A stretch of 16,586 nucleotides of DNA from UBA7312 sp002715345. Its GTDB lineage: Bacteria > Bacteroidota > Bacteroidia > Flavobacteriales > UBA7312. The stretch is from positions 1-16,586 of the forward strand of contig CAXGIQ010000017.1 in the NCBI GenBank assembly GCA_964009845.1. The letters run 5' to 3'. Within the stretch, counting starts at the first letter, position 1; every line of letters begins with the position of its first letter. Position numbers and translations under genes: made by a program. Under the pieces are notes generated by a model. That model searched no databases and had not been told where the DNA came from. It worked only from the letters and a program-made list of their open reading frames with translations. This document shows positions 7,858 to 15,081 of the stretch, one piece after another.

Positions 7858-8627
7858 TTTATAACTCCTTTAAAAACTTGCTTTGCAGGACCTATCAACC
7901 ATATATTTTTATAAACACCATTCACCTCATCAAATGAAACTTTAAGAATTCCTCCTAAAACACTAATAGACAAAGGATTGTCAAGATTTTTGCTAGTTTC
8001 ATAAGCAGCAATTGCAACAGCTGTAACACCTGTTCCGCAAGCTAATGTTTCATTCTCTACACCTCTTTCATATGTTCTTACCGCACATGCAGTACCTTGT
8101 GTTTCTACAAAGTTAACATTTGTTCCGTTTTGCTTAAATCGATCATTGAAGCGAATAGATTTTCCTTTTTCAAAAACAGGATAGTTTTCCAAATCTTTGA
8201 CAAACTGCACATAATGTGGTGAACCTGTATCTAGATAAACAAAATCCTCATTCACTTCCACTTCACAAACATCTATCATTTTTAATGCAACCGATTCCTT
8301 TGTCCATTTTGCTTCATGCAAACCATCCATCGCAATAAAGCTGCAGTTATCTTCAATAATACCCAGATAATGTGCAAAATCAACTAAACATCGACCACCA
8401 TTACCACACATACTTCCTTCTTTACCATCTGAATTGAAATATAACATTTCAAAATCTGCATCTGCATGCTTTCTAAGCAACATCAAACCATCTGCTCCTA
8501 TCCCTTTTCTCCTATCACAAATCGTACGAATTTTCTGTACATCAGTTACATCAAACTGATGTATTCGATCATCAATCACCACAAAATCATTACCTGTTCC
8601 TTGATATTTGTAAAACTCCAATTGCAT
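7851..8627 (-). CDS. dapF: Diaminopimelate epimerase
   Basis: A 258-residue PLP-independent epimerase converting LL- to meso-diaminopimelate, the penultimate step of lysine synthesis and the source of the peptidoglycan cross-linking residue. The N-terminal half begins KYQGTGNDFVVIDD and contains SMCGNGGRC, with catalytic C74. The C-terminal half has ERGVENETLACGTG, with catalytic C197. Both cysteines of the thiol base/acid pair are present, and GADGLM at ~44-49 is also conserved. The length is slightly below the E. coli enzyme (274). It is the first gene of the minus-strand run, diverges from gap, and has a TAnnTTTG element only 4 nt before its ATG. Confidence 0.96.
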   Translation of the reverse strand: MQLEFYKYQGTGNDFVVIDDRIHQFDVTDVQKIRTICDRRKGIGADGLMLLRKHADADFEMLYFNSDGKEGSMCGNGGRCLVDFAHYLGIIEDNCSFIAMDGLHEAKWTKESVALKMIDVCEVEVNEDFVYLDTGSPHYVQFVKDLENYPVFEKGKSIRFNDRFKQNGTNVNFVETQGTACAVRTYERGVENETLACGTGVTAVAIAAYETSKNLDNPLSISVLGGILKVSFDEVNGVYKNIWLIGPAKQVFKGVIKC

Positions 8628-8631
8628 TTGT

Positions 8632-8639
8632 CAAATGTA
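8632..8639 (-). promoter_or_regulatory. Bacteroidota -7 element directly upstream of dapF
   Basis: The minus strand reads TACATTTG, an exact TAnnTTTG match, with only four bases between it and the ATG at 8627. If used, transcription would start at or within a base or two of the start codon, giving a leaderless or near-leaderless mRNA. No -33 element is convincing. Confidence 0.35.
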
Positions 8640-8708
8640 ATAAAATCAATAGCATTTAATTCGAGTGAATTTTCAATTCGTTAAACACTTTAAACAGTTT
8701 AATAATCT

Positions 8709-8716
8709 TAACTTTA
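8709..8716 (+). promoter_or_regulatory. Possible -7 element of gap
   Basis: TAACTTTA matches TAnnTTTG at all fixed positions but the last and lies 33 nt before the GAPDH ATG. It is the best candidate in the 122-bp divergent dapF/gap spacer (8628-8749), which otherwise shows only AT-rich sequence and no obvious operator. No -33 element was found at the expected distance. Confidence 0.25.
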
Positions 8717-8749
8717 CAGCCGAAGTTTGAAACTCAAAAAATCAAATGA

Positions 8750-10186
8750 ATGAGCGCAACAAATTATGATAACCAATTGGCTGAGTGGATTATCAAAGAA
8801 AAAGCCGCAACAGAACTTTCTAACATAGTAAGTACGCTTTGGCTAGAAAAATCGACTGAATTAGTATTGTTCCGCAACAAATTAGTGGACCAAAATATCA
8901 GTCAAATCTTAAACTTGCATGTGTATGCACGCGAATTCGTAAAACAAAATATCACGATTAGAGAAACTTTACCTATTGCTCAAGCTATCTTATATGCTGG
9001 GGTTACTGCCGCAAAAATCGATTTAGGGAAGCTAACATCTGACTATATGCGAGCAGGTGGTGGAAGTGCTGAAAGCTTTGTAGCTGAAAAGCTAGGTAAG
9101 TTCATCAATAATGACGAATCACTAGAACCAAAAGATGTTATTCTTTACGGTTTTGGTCGTATCGGTCGTTTGGTAGCACGCGAGCTCATTGCTCAAGAAG
9201 GTTCTGGAAACCAATTGCGTTTACGCGCCATTGTTACTAGAAGTAATAAAGAATCAGACATCACTAAAAGAGCTTCTTTACTAAGAACAGATTCTGTTCA
9301 TGGAAAGTTTCCCGGAAGCGTTATAGAAGATATTGAAAACAACTGTTTAATCATTAACGGCCGAAGCGTACATATGATTGCTGCTAATAGTCCTGACACG
9401 ATCGACTATACTGCTTATGGAATTGAAAACGCATTGGTGATTGACAATACCGGAGCCTTTAGAGATGATGAAGCTTTAGGTCTTCACTTACAATCTAAAG
9501 GGGTGGCTAAAGTTTTATTAACTGCTCCAGGAAAAGGCATTCCAAACATTGTATTTGGTGTAAACCATAATGTTGATGTAAACAATACAAAAATCTTCTC
9601 TGCCGCTTCATGTACTACCAATGCTATCACTCCTATTCTAGATGTAATTGTAGAGAAATTAGGTGTTGAGAAAGGACACATTGAAACTATTCACGCATAC
9701 ACCAACGACCAAAACTTGGTGGATAATATGCACAAGAAATTCCGTAGAGGTAGAGCTGCTGCATTAAACATGGTTATTACAGAAACTGGTGCTGGAAAAG
9801 CGGTAACAAAAGCCATTCCTTCTCTTTCAGGAAAATTGACTTCTAGCGCTATCCGAGTACCCACTCCAAACGCTTCATTAGCTATTTTAAACATCACTAC
9901 AGAGAAGGCAACATCTTTTGAAGATTTAAACGAAATGATGCGTAATGCGGCTTTAAAAGGAAAATTGGTAGAACAAATTCGTTACTCTATCTCAAACGAG
10001 CTAGTTTCTAGCGACATTGTTGGTGATAGCTGCGCTTCTATTTACGACAGTCCTGCTACACAGGTTTCTGCCGATGGAAAAACAATTGTACTTTACGTAT
10101 GGTATGATAACGAATACGGATACACTCGCCAAGTAATGCGCTTAGCAAAGCATGTGTCTAATGTGCGTAGAAACTGTTATTATTAA
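8750..10186 (+). CDS. gap: Glyceraldehyde-3-phosphate dehydrogenase, long Bacteroidota type
   Basis: A 478-residue GAPDH, about 140 residues longer than the E. coli enzyme because of a helical N-terminal extension (~1-127), which is usual for this type in Bacteroidota. The Rossmann fold begins at LYGFGRIGRLVAREL (GFGRIGR 134-140). Catalytic C288 is in SAASCTTNAITP, its general base H315 in HAYTNDQ, and WYDNEYGYTRQV (451-462) closes the domain. It oxidises glyceraldehyde-3-phosphate to 1,3-bisphosphoglycerate with NAD(P)+, or the reverse in gluconeogenesis. Use of CGT for several Arg codons, including GFGRIGR, suggests high expression. The ATG follows an A-rich leader without a Shine-Dalgarno motif. 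A small membrane-protein gene follows after 8 bp. Confidence 0.94.
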   Translation: MSATNYDNQLAEWIIKEKAATELSNIVSTLWLEKSTELVLFRNKLVDQNISQILNLHVYAREFVKQNITIRETLPIAQAILYAGVTAAKIDLGKLTSDYMRAGGGSAESFVAEKLGKFINNDESLEPKDVILYGFGRIGRLVARELIAQEGSGNQLRLRAIVTRSNKESDITKRASLLRTDSVHGKFPGSVIEDIENNCLIINGRSVHMIAANSPDTIDYTAYGIENALVIDNTGAFRDDEALGLHLQSKGVAKVLLTAPGKGIPNIVFGVNHNVDVNNTKIFSAASCTTNAITPILDVIVEKLGVEKGHIETIHAYTNDQNLVDNMHKKFRRGRAAALNMVITETGAGKAVTKAIPSLSGKLTSSAIRVPTPNASLAILNITTEKATSFEDLNEMMRNAALKGKLVEQIRYSISNELVSSDIVGDSCASIYDSPATQVSADGKTIVLYVWYDNEYGYTRQVMRLAKHVSNVRRNCYY

Positions 10187-10194
10187 TAAAATAA

Positions 10195-10767
10195 ATGCTC
10201 CGAGATTTAAAAATAAACCATGAAGCATTTGTTCTATATAAGTTATTTAACTCATTATTTCTGGGGCTTTCAGTAGGAAGTATATTCACCATATATACAC
10301 CGTTGGAACCCTCTATTTATTCTATAGGAGGTATTGTATTAGCATTGGGAATGTTGATTGTAGCCAAGCAATACCATAAAATCCTAAATACCAGCTATTT
10401 TTACCGCATCTCTCTTCTAGTAGAATTGGTGATACTAACTTTGGTTATTGGCTTTCTAATTTTTTCATACAGTTATCAAACAGCCCTTTGGGTGTATATT
10501 GGCTACCAACTCACCTTTATTTTTGGCTCATACCTAGTTAGAGCTGAAACTTTGGTGTTGAAAGAAAACTACATACTAACACGCGTAGATACCGCCAAGC
10601 AAATTGGATATTTAGCAGGCATGACACTCTCCTACGGATTTTACAAGCTGCTAGAATTCGCTTGGCAAATAAACGACCACGAAGAACAAGTTTATTCTCT
10701 GCATTTTATCCTTTTCGCTATAGAAGTAGTGGTGATTGCCTTTTTAGTAAAGGCTTTTAGAAAATAG
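10195..10767 (+). CDS. Six-helix membrane protein of unknown function
   Basis: A 190-residue hydrophobic protein I do not recognise. It appears to have six membrane helices at roughly 16-34, 41-58, 71-91, 94-112, 133-152 and 168-187, without a signal peptide. The loop between helices 4 and 5 (LVRAETLVLKENYILTRVDTAKQIGYLAGM) is charged and resembles inter-helix loops of major-facilitator-like proteins, so it could be a half-size MFS-like protein or a separate family. The ATG is 8 bp after the gap stop, so the two are probably co-transcribed. The spacer to the next gene is 37 bp and AT-rich. Codon use looks like that of its neighbours. Confidence 0.7.
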   Translation: MLRDLKINHEAFVLYKLFNSLFLGLSVGSIFTIYTPLEPSIYSIGGIVLALGMLIVAKQYHKILNTSYFYRISLLVELVILTLVIGFLIFSYSYQTALWVYIGYQLTFIFGSYLVRAETLVLKENYILTRVDTAKQIGYLAGMTLSYGFYKLLEFAWQINDHEEQVYSLHFILFAIEVVVIAFLVKAFRK

Positions 10768-10804
10768 ATTTTATTAAGTTTTGTTTCCAACTAAAGCACA
10801 CATT

Positions 10805-11044
10805 ATGCAGTACGATTTAGAAATCACCATTAATCTTCCTAGAAAAAGGGTTATTGAATTATTTGATAGCGTAGAGAACTTCTATATAGAGCAAGATGAC
10901 AATACTAATTTTTGTTATAAGCGCAACAAATCTAAGCGTAAAGCCTTTATTCTTAAGGTCGTGATTTTCTTGATGACTGGAGCATTCAAAAATCAGTCGT
11001 TTAAATACATGACTGATTTCAAAACTTTTGCAGATAAGGCATAA
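10805..11044 (+). CDS. Shrunken SRPBCC-family protein (internal deletion)
   Basis: A 79-residue ORF from the ATG at 10805; a TTG 24 nt upstream in the same frame is a poorer start. Residues 1-21 (MQYDLEITINLPRKRVIELF) match the first strand and helix of SRPBCC/START-like proteins. Residues ~29-37 (FYIEQDDNT) and ~56-79 (the GAFKNQSFKYMTDFKTFA stretch) match their C-terminal third. Intact Bacteroidota homologues are ~145-155 residues, so roughly 70 residues (most of the ligand-cavity sheet) are missing, yet the frame stays open. Probably a decayed or non-functional remnant, though it may still be translated because its stop overlaps the trmN start in TAATG. I judge the family from remembered consensus, not an alignment. 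Confidence 0.6.
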   Translation: MQYDLEITINLPRKRVIELFDSVENFYIEQDDNTNFCYKRNKSKRKAFILKVVIFLMTGAFKNQSFKYMTDFKTFADKA

Positions 11045-11739
11045 TGTTTCGTTTTAAGAAGTTTGGCATAATGCAAGACAAATGCGCAATGAAAGTGGGC
11101 ACAGACGGTACTCTTTTAGGCGCTTGGGTAAAAGCTAAAAGTCCAGAACAAATACTAGATATAGGAACAGGAACAGGTTTGATAGCGATGATGCTAGCAC
11201 AACGCTTTGTAAACGCCCAAATTAAAGCTATAGAGATAGATTCAAATGCTAGTCAACAAACAGCCGAAAACTTTCAAAACACTCCATGGATTAATCGACT
11301 ATTTCTAGAACACATTTCTTTACAAGAATTTCAACACGCCCCTTCTTTCGATTTAATTGTGAGTAACCCTCCTTATTTTGAAAACAATTTAAAAGCCAAT
11401 AACAAAAAACGTACACAAGCGCGCCACACCGATACGCTTTCTTTTGAAACGCTTATAGAATGTAGCAGTAAACTATTAAATAAAAATGGCTCACTAGCAA
11501 TCATACTACCCAGTGAAAGCAAGGATAAAGTGGAAGCAATAGCTCAAAAAAATCACTTGCACCTAAATCGTTTGTGTTGGGTAAAAGGCACTGAGAAAAC
11601 AGCTATTAAAAGAGCTTTACTACAATTCTCATTTCAAGAAAAACTTTTAGAAGAAAATACACTTGTTGTTGAGAAAGAAAGGCATGTATACACAGAAGAA
11701 TATACTGAGATGTGCAAAGAGTTCTATTTAAAAATGTAA
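11044..11739 (+). CDS. trmN: tRNA1(Val) (adenine(37)-N6)-methyltransferase, TrmN6/YfiC-like
   Basis: A 231-residue class I SAM-dependent methyltransferase. It starts FRFKKFGIMQDKCAMKVGTDGTLLGAW, the signature opening of the YfiC/TrmN6 family. DIGTGTGLIA (39-48) is the SAM-binding loop, EID at ~64-66 is the acidic SAM-ribose position, and SNPPYF (107-112) is the NPPY motif of N6-adenine methyltransferases. RHTDTLSFETLI (~127-138) is also characteristic. The enzyme makes m6A37 in tRNA1(Val) in E. coli; here the target is inferred. The start codon shares one base with the stop of the preceding gene. It converges with the saccharopine dehydrogenase gene across a 3-nt gap. Confidence 0.88.
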   Translation: MFRFKKFGIMQDKCAMKVGTDGTLLGAWVKAKSPEQILDIGTGTGLIAMMLAQRFVNAQIKAIEIDSNASQQTAENFQNTPWINRLFLEHISLQEFQHAPSFDLIVSNPPYFENNLKANNKKRTQARHTDTLSFETLIECSSKLLNKNGSLAIILPSESKDKVEAIAQKNHLHLNRLCWVKGTEKTAIKRALLQFSFQEKLLEENTLVVEKERHVYTEEYTEMCKEFYLKM

Positions 11740-11742
11740 GCC

Positions 11743-13062
11743 CTAATTTTCTTCCACAAAATCAACACCAAAGAATTTCAGCTCTTCTAATACAGGCTCA
11801 TACACCTCTTTCATTACAGGAATTTGAACTCCCGAAAGCTGTATTTTTCCTTGTAAAATAAGTTTAGTTGCTATTGCTACAGGCAAGCCAACTGTCATAC
11901 TCATTGCAGTATGTATCTGATCTTTTCCTTCAAGCACTAAAGAAGAATGCAAGCACTTTTCCTCACCTTCTAATCTGTAATGAAACTGATGTTGCATCAC
12001 AATCATATCTTTGTCCTCAGCTTCTAATGACCACTTACTCTCTAATAATTTCTGAAGCACTTGCGCTGGAGTAGCCTTGTCTATTCCAACTGATTCTTTC
12101 TCAAAAATCCCCAACCACTTTAGCTTGCTCATTACTTCATCAGATAAAGATAAATGAGATTGCAGCTTCTCCTCTACTGTTTTTACTTTATCAAACACTA
12201 AAAAAGAGTTGATGAAGTCGCGCCAAGTCATGTTTGATAATCCTGACAATTGATAAGTATCATCAGTCATTCCTAATTGCACAAATACATTCCAGGCTTC
12301 GCAATAACCAGGTCTGCGTAAAGTACCTCTAAAAATTGTTGGGATGTTTGCCAGATTATATGCCTCTCTATAACTTAATGAATCTCTGTTCGCATACCCC
12401 TCAAAAGCTCCTGCCTCGGGCACATCTATAGTTTCTATGCGGCTATATAAACTTTGGTATGGAATAAATTTATATTGTCCGTTTCTTATGAATTGTGCCG
12501 TTCCTTGCCCTGCTAAAACCACATTTCTTGGATTCCAAGTAAACTTGTAGTTCCAAGGATTGGAATCGTATTGAGGTGCCACCAAGCCACCACAAAAAGA
12601 TTTAAAAGTATGAATATCGCCACCTGCTTGATGGATTTCATCAATTACTTTTTTAGAAGACATATGATCAATTCCTGGATCTAAGCCTATTTCATTAAGC
12701 AATAACACTCCTTTCTCTGTTGCTTTATCGTTTAAGGCAGCAATTTCATCGGACACATATGATGCTGTTACCAAGTTTTTCCCTTGAAAAACACAATCTT
12801 CAGCTAGTAAAATATGCATACTAGCCGGAAGCATAGAAACAACAATGTCAGAATTTCTAATTCCATCGTTTCGCTGCTCCTCATCAAAAACATCAAAGTG
12901 CATTGCTTTTCCATTTGGATGATTATCAACCTTTTGCTCCGCTAAGGATAAATCATAATCTCCCACAATTACTTGCCAATTATTTGCTTCTGAATGATCT
13001 AGTAAATACTGAATCAATGTAGAGGCGGAACGCCCCGCTCCAACCACTAAAATGCGTTGCAT
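11743..13062 (-). CDS. Saccharopine dehydrogenase family protein (Lys9-like)
   Basis: A 439-residue oxidoreductase. The N-terminal Rossmann fold starts RILVVGAGRSASTLIQYLL (GxGxxS at 8-12). LDPGIDHMSSKK at 127-138 and SFCGGLVAPQYDSNPWNYKF at 155-174 are hallmark Lys9/saccharopine reductase segments, and RGTLRRPGYCEAWNV (~270-284) is also family-typical. It is probably cytoplasmic and catalyses NAD(P)-dependent conversion between saccharopine and glutamate plus alpha-aminoadipate semialdehyde. Because dapF in the same window indicates the diaminopimelate route, a role in lysine catabolism or another imino-acid reductase reaction is likelier than lysine synthesis. The gene stands alone on its strand, converging with trmN and diverging from the DUF423 gene. 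Confidence 0.87.
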   Translation of the reverse strand: MQRILVVGAGRSASTLIQYLLDHSEANNWQVIVGDYDLSLAEQKVDNHPNGKAMHFDVFDEEQRNDGIRNSDIVVSMLPASMHILLAEDCVFQGKNLVTASYVSDEIAALNDKATEKGVLLLNEIGLDPGIDHMSSKKVIDEIHQAGGDIHTFKSFCGGLVAPQYDSNPWNYKFTWNPRNVVLAGQGTAQFIRNGQYKFIPYQSLYSRIETIDVPEAGAFEGYANRDSLSYREAYNLANIPTIFRGTLRRPGYCEAWNVFVQLGMTDDTYQLSGLSNMTWRDFINSFLVFDKVKTVEEKLQSHLSLSDEVMSKLKWLGIFEKESVGIDKATPAQVLQKLLESKWSLEAEDKDMIVMQHQFHYRLEGEEKCLHSSLVLEGKDQIHTAMSMTVGLPVAIATKLILQGKIQLSGVQIPVMKEVYEPVLEELKFFGVDFVEEN

Positions 13063-13119
13063 AATTTCGTTCTTTTGAAGGGCTAATATATGTATTTTAG
13101 TACCTCTAAAACAGAAAAG

Positions 13120-13464
13120 ATGAACAAGAATATAATGGCTTGGGGAGCCGCTTTTGCTTTAACAGCTAACATACTAAGAGCTTTTGGAGCACATGCTTTA
13201 AAAGAACTATTGATTAGTAATCAGTTAGCTAGTTTTGAAACAGGGGTTCGCTATAAAATGTATCATGGAATTGTTTTGATTATTATTGGGATTTCCTTTG
13301 ATAAAATTCATAATACTGCCCTTATAAGTAAACTATTCTCTAGTGGTACAATTCTTTTTTCCCTTTTTACATATCTGTTAAACATGCAAGAGGTTATAGG
13401 TGTTTCACTCTCTTTTTTAGGACTTATAACACCCATTGGAGGAGCTCTATTAATTGCTGGATGA
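13120..13464 (+). CDS. DUF423 (YgdD/TMEM256-like) membrane protein, probably truncated
   Basis: This frame encodes a DUF423 small integral membrane protein. From the ATG at 13120 it has 114 residues: MNKN, TM1, AFGAHALKEL, then FETGVRYKMYHG, two central helices, and LGLITPIGGALLIAG, all family hallmarks. A start at 13090 would add ten polar residues and is less likely, since 13120 gives the usual N-terminal length. The TGA at 13462 falls exactly where the conserved Trp of AGW is expected, and the frame continues FIFLLSLLKK to a TAA at 13495, the expected last helix and lysine tail. The usually invariant glycine of GAFGAH is Arg here (RAFGAH). The sequence therefore points to a damaged gene or a sequencing error. 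The function of the family is unknown. Confidence 0.75.
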   Translation: MNKNIMAWGAAFALTANILRAFGAHALKELLISNQLASFETGVRYKMYHGIVLIIIGISFDKIHNTALISKLFSSGTILFSLFTYLLNMQEVIGVSLSFLGLITPIGGALLIAG

Positions 13465-13497
13465 TTTATCTTTCTACTATCACTTCTAAAAAAATAA
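13465..13497 (+). pseudogene. Detached C-terminal coding remnant of the DUF423 gene
   Basis: In the DUF423 frame, the ten codons after the TGA read FIFLLSLLKK and end in TAA one base before the next ATG. They complete the missing last helix of a normal DUF423 protein. The stretch also includes TATCTTTC (13467-13474), one mismatch from the -7 consensus, which may now serve the carboxypeptidase gene. Confidence 0.5.
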
Positions 13498-13498
13498 A

Positions 13499-14989
13499 AT
13501 GACGAATTACGAAAAATACAAAGCGCATTTACGCAAAATAACAGACATCAATTTAGCAGCAGGTGTTTTACATTGGGATCAGGAAGTAAACATGCCTCCT
13601 AAAGGGGCCGATTTTCGCGCCCAACAACTGGCTACTTTATCCGAAATATCGCACAACTTTTCTGTGGATGTTGAATATGGAAAACTACTAGAAAAATTAG
13701 ATGGCGACAGTAATCTTTCAGAAGATGAAATAAGAAATGTAGAGATTTCTCTGAAAGCTTTTCGTAAATCTCAAAAGTACACTGCCGAGTTTGTAAAAAA
13801 TCACTCTATAACTGTTTCAGAGGCATTCCAAGCATGGGATAAAGCAAAAAAGGAAAATAACTTTTCCATCTTTCAACCAATGCTTGAAAAGCTTGTAGAG
13901 TTAAAAAGAGAAGAGTGCAAATTACTAGGCTACTCGGAACATCCTTATGATGCACTTTTAGACCAATACGAGCCAGATACCAAATCATCTGATATTGAAA
14001 AAGTTTTTCAAGATATAAAAGAAAAACTAGTCCCTTTTGTAAAAGAACTGATGGCTCAAAAACAGAATGAAGATGCTTTCATGTATCAACGTTTTGAACA
14101 GCAAAAACAATGGGATTTCGGCATTGATCTACTGAAGCAAATGGGTTACGATTTTGAATCTGGAAGACAAGATCTCTCATCTCACCCATTCAGCATTCAT
14201 TTTTCAGCACAAGACGTACGTATAACTACACGCATTGATGTAAACAATTTGAACGAAATGATTTGGAGCTGTATTCATGAAGGCGGGCATGCCCTTTACG
14301 AACAAGGTATGCTTAAAGAAAACTACGGGCTACCGCTTGGAAAAGCAATCTCTTTAGGAATACATGAGTCTCAATCTAGATTATGGGAAAACAATGTAGG
14401 GAGAGGTTTGCCTTATTGGAAAGCTAACTTTAGGTTACTTCAATCTTATTTTCCAGAGGAATTGAAAGCAGTAAATGCAGAACTTTTTTACAAAGCTATG
14501 AATGTGGTAAAACCTTCTTTAATTCGCACCAATGCAGACGAATTGACCTATCACCTACATGTCATGATTCGTTTTGAAATTGAAAAAGCTTTGATTGAAG
14601 CCAGTATTGAAGTAAAAGATTTACCAAGCATCTGGAATGCAAAATACAAGGAGTATTTAAATATTGATGTTCCTTCTGATTCTAAAGGGGTTTTACAAGA
14701 CATTCATTGGTCGCACGGAAGCTTTGGATATTTCCCAACTTACTCATTAGGAAGCTTCTACGCCATACAGTTTTATAATCAGGCAAAAGAAGAAATAACT
14801 GATTTAGAGCAGGAAATAGAACAAGGTAATATGCAACCCCTACTAGCATGGCTTCGTAAAAATGTTCATCGTTACGGTAAAAAGTATTCTGCCCAGAATT
14901 TATGCAAAAAAATTACAGGAGAAAAACTGAATTTCGAACACTTTTTAAGTTATGCGAAAGAGAAGTACAAACCTCTGTATAATTTGTAA
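13499..14989 (+). CDS. M32-family metallocarboxypeptidase
   Basis: A 496-residue carboxypeptidase Taq-type (M32) zinc enzyme of normal family length, without a signal peptide and so cytoplasmic. It removes C-terminal residues from peptides with broad specificity. Visible signatures are HEGGH at 260-264 (zinc ligands H260 and H264, catalytic E261), HESQSRLWEN at 289-298 (E290 as third ligand), the HPFSIHF and DVRITTR segments (~229-245), IRTNADELTYHLHVMIRFE (~342-360) and HWSHGSFGYFPTYSLGS (~403-419). AGVLHWDQEVNMPP near the N-terminus is also typical. The start is one base after the end of the original DUF423 frame, so it was probably co-transcribed with that gene. There is no terminator-like hairpin after its stop. 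Confidence 0.95.
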   Translation: MTNYEKYKAHLRKITDINLAAGVLHWDQEVNMPPKGADFRAQQLATLSEISHNFSVDVEYGKLLEKLDGDSNLSEDEIRNVEISLKAFRKSQKYTAEFVKNHSITVSEAFQAWDKAKKENNFSIFQPMLEKLVELKREECKLLGYSEHPYDALLDQYEPDTKSSDIEKVFQDIKEKLVPFVKELMAQKQNEDAFMYQRFEQQKQWDFGIDLLKQMGYDFESGRQDLSSHPFSIHFSAQDVRITTRIDVNNLNEMIWSCIHEGGHALYEQGMLKENYGLPLGKAISLGIHESQSRLWENNVGRGLPYWKANFRLLQSYFPEELKAVNAELFYKAMNVVKPSLIRTNADELTYHLHVMIRFEIEKALIEASIEVKDLPSIWNAKYKEYLNIDVPSDSKGVLQDIHWSHGSFGYFPTYSLGSFYAIQFYNQAKEEITDLEQEIEQGNMQPLLAWLRKNVHRYGKKYSAQNLCKKITGEKLNFEHFLSYAKEKYKPLYNL

Positions 14990-15047
14990 AGTTTGTAAGG
15001 ATGTAAAAAAAAATTCATTTCCTGTGTGATGAACTAGCTAATTGCTC

Positions 15048-15055
15048 TAAATTTG
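15048..15055 (+). promoter_or_regulatory. Bacteroidota promoter of pckA
   Basis: TAAATTTG is an exact TAnnTTTG -7 match, 26 nt before the pckA ATG, in a 92-bp spacer (14990-15081). TGTG at 15025-15028 is 19 nt upstream, an imperfect match to the TTTG -33 element. The leader then runs AACAATAGAAAGATAAT to the ATG, AT-rich with no Shine-Dalgarno motif. A run of nine A at 15005-15013 lies further upstream. Confidence 0.55.
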
Positions 15056-15081
15056 CAACCTTTAAACAATAGAAAGATAAT

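Noticed and set aside
8628..8749. Riboswitch or small RNA in the dapF/gap spacer.
   Set aside because: The 122 bp are AT-rich with no stable hairpin or recognisable aptamer core, such as a lysine riboswitch.
9484..9897. Two antisense ORFs inside gap.
   Set aside because: They are shadows of a strongly conserved gene, with no recognisable protein features.
10781..10804. TTG start giving an 87-residue SRPBCC remnant.
   Set aside because: The added eight residues do not resemble the family N-terminus, and the ATG at 10805 starts exactly where homologues do.
13090..13119. Upstream ATG start for the DUF423 gene.
   Set aside because: It adds a polar segment before the first helix; the ATG at 13120 gives the usual family length.
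13462..13464. TGA read as tryptophan (alternative genetic code).
   Set aside because: All tryptophans checked in neighbouring genes are TGG and no other conserved gene contains an in-frame TGA, so the standard bacterial code applies.
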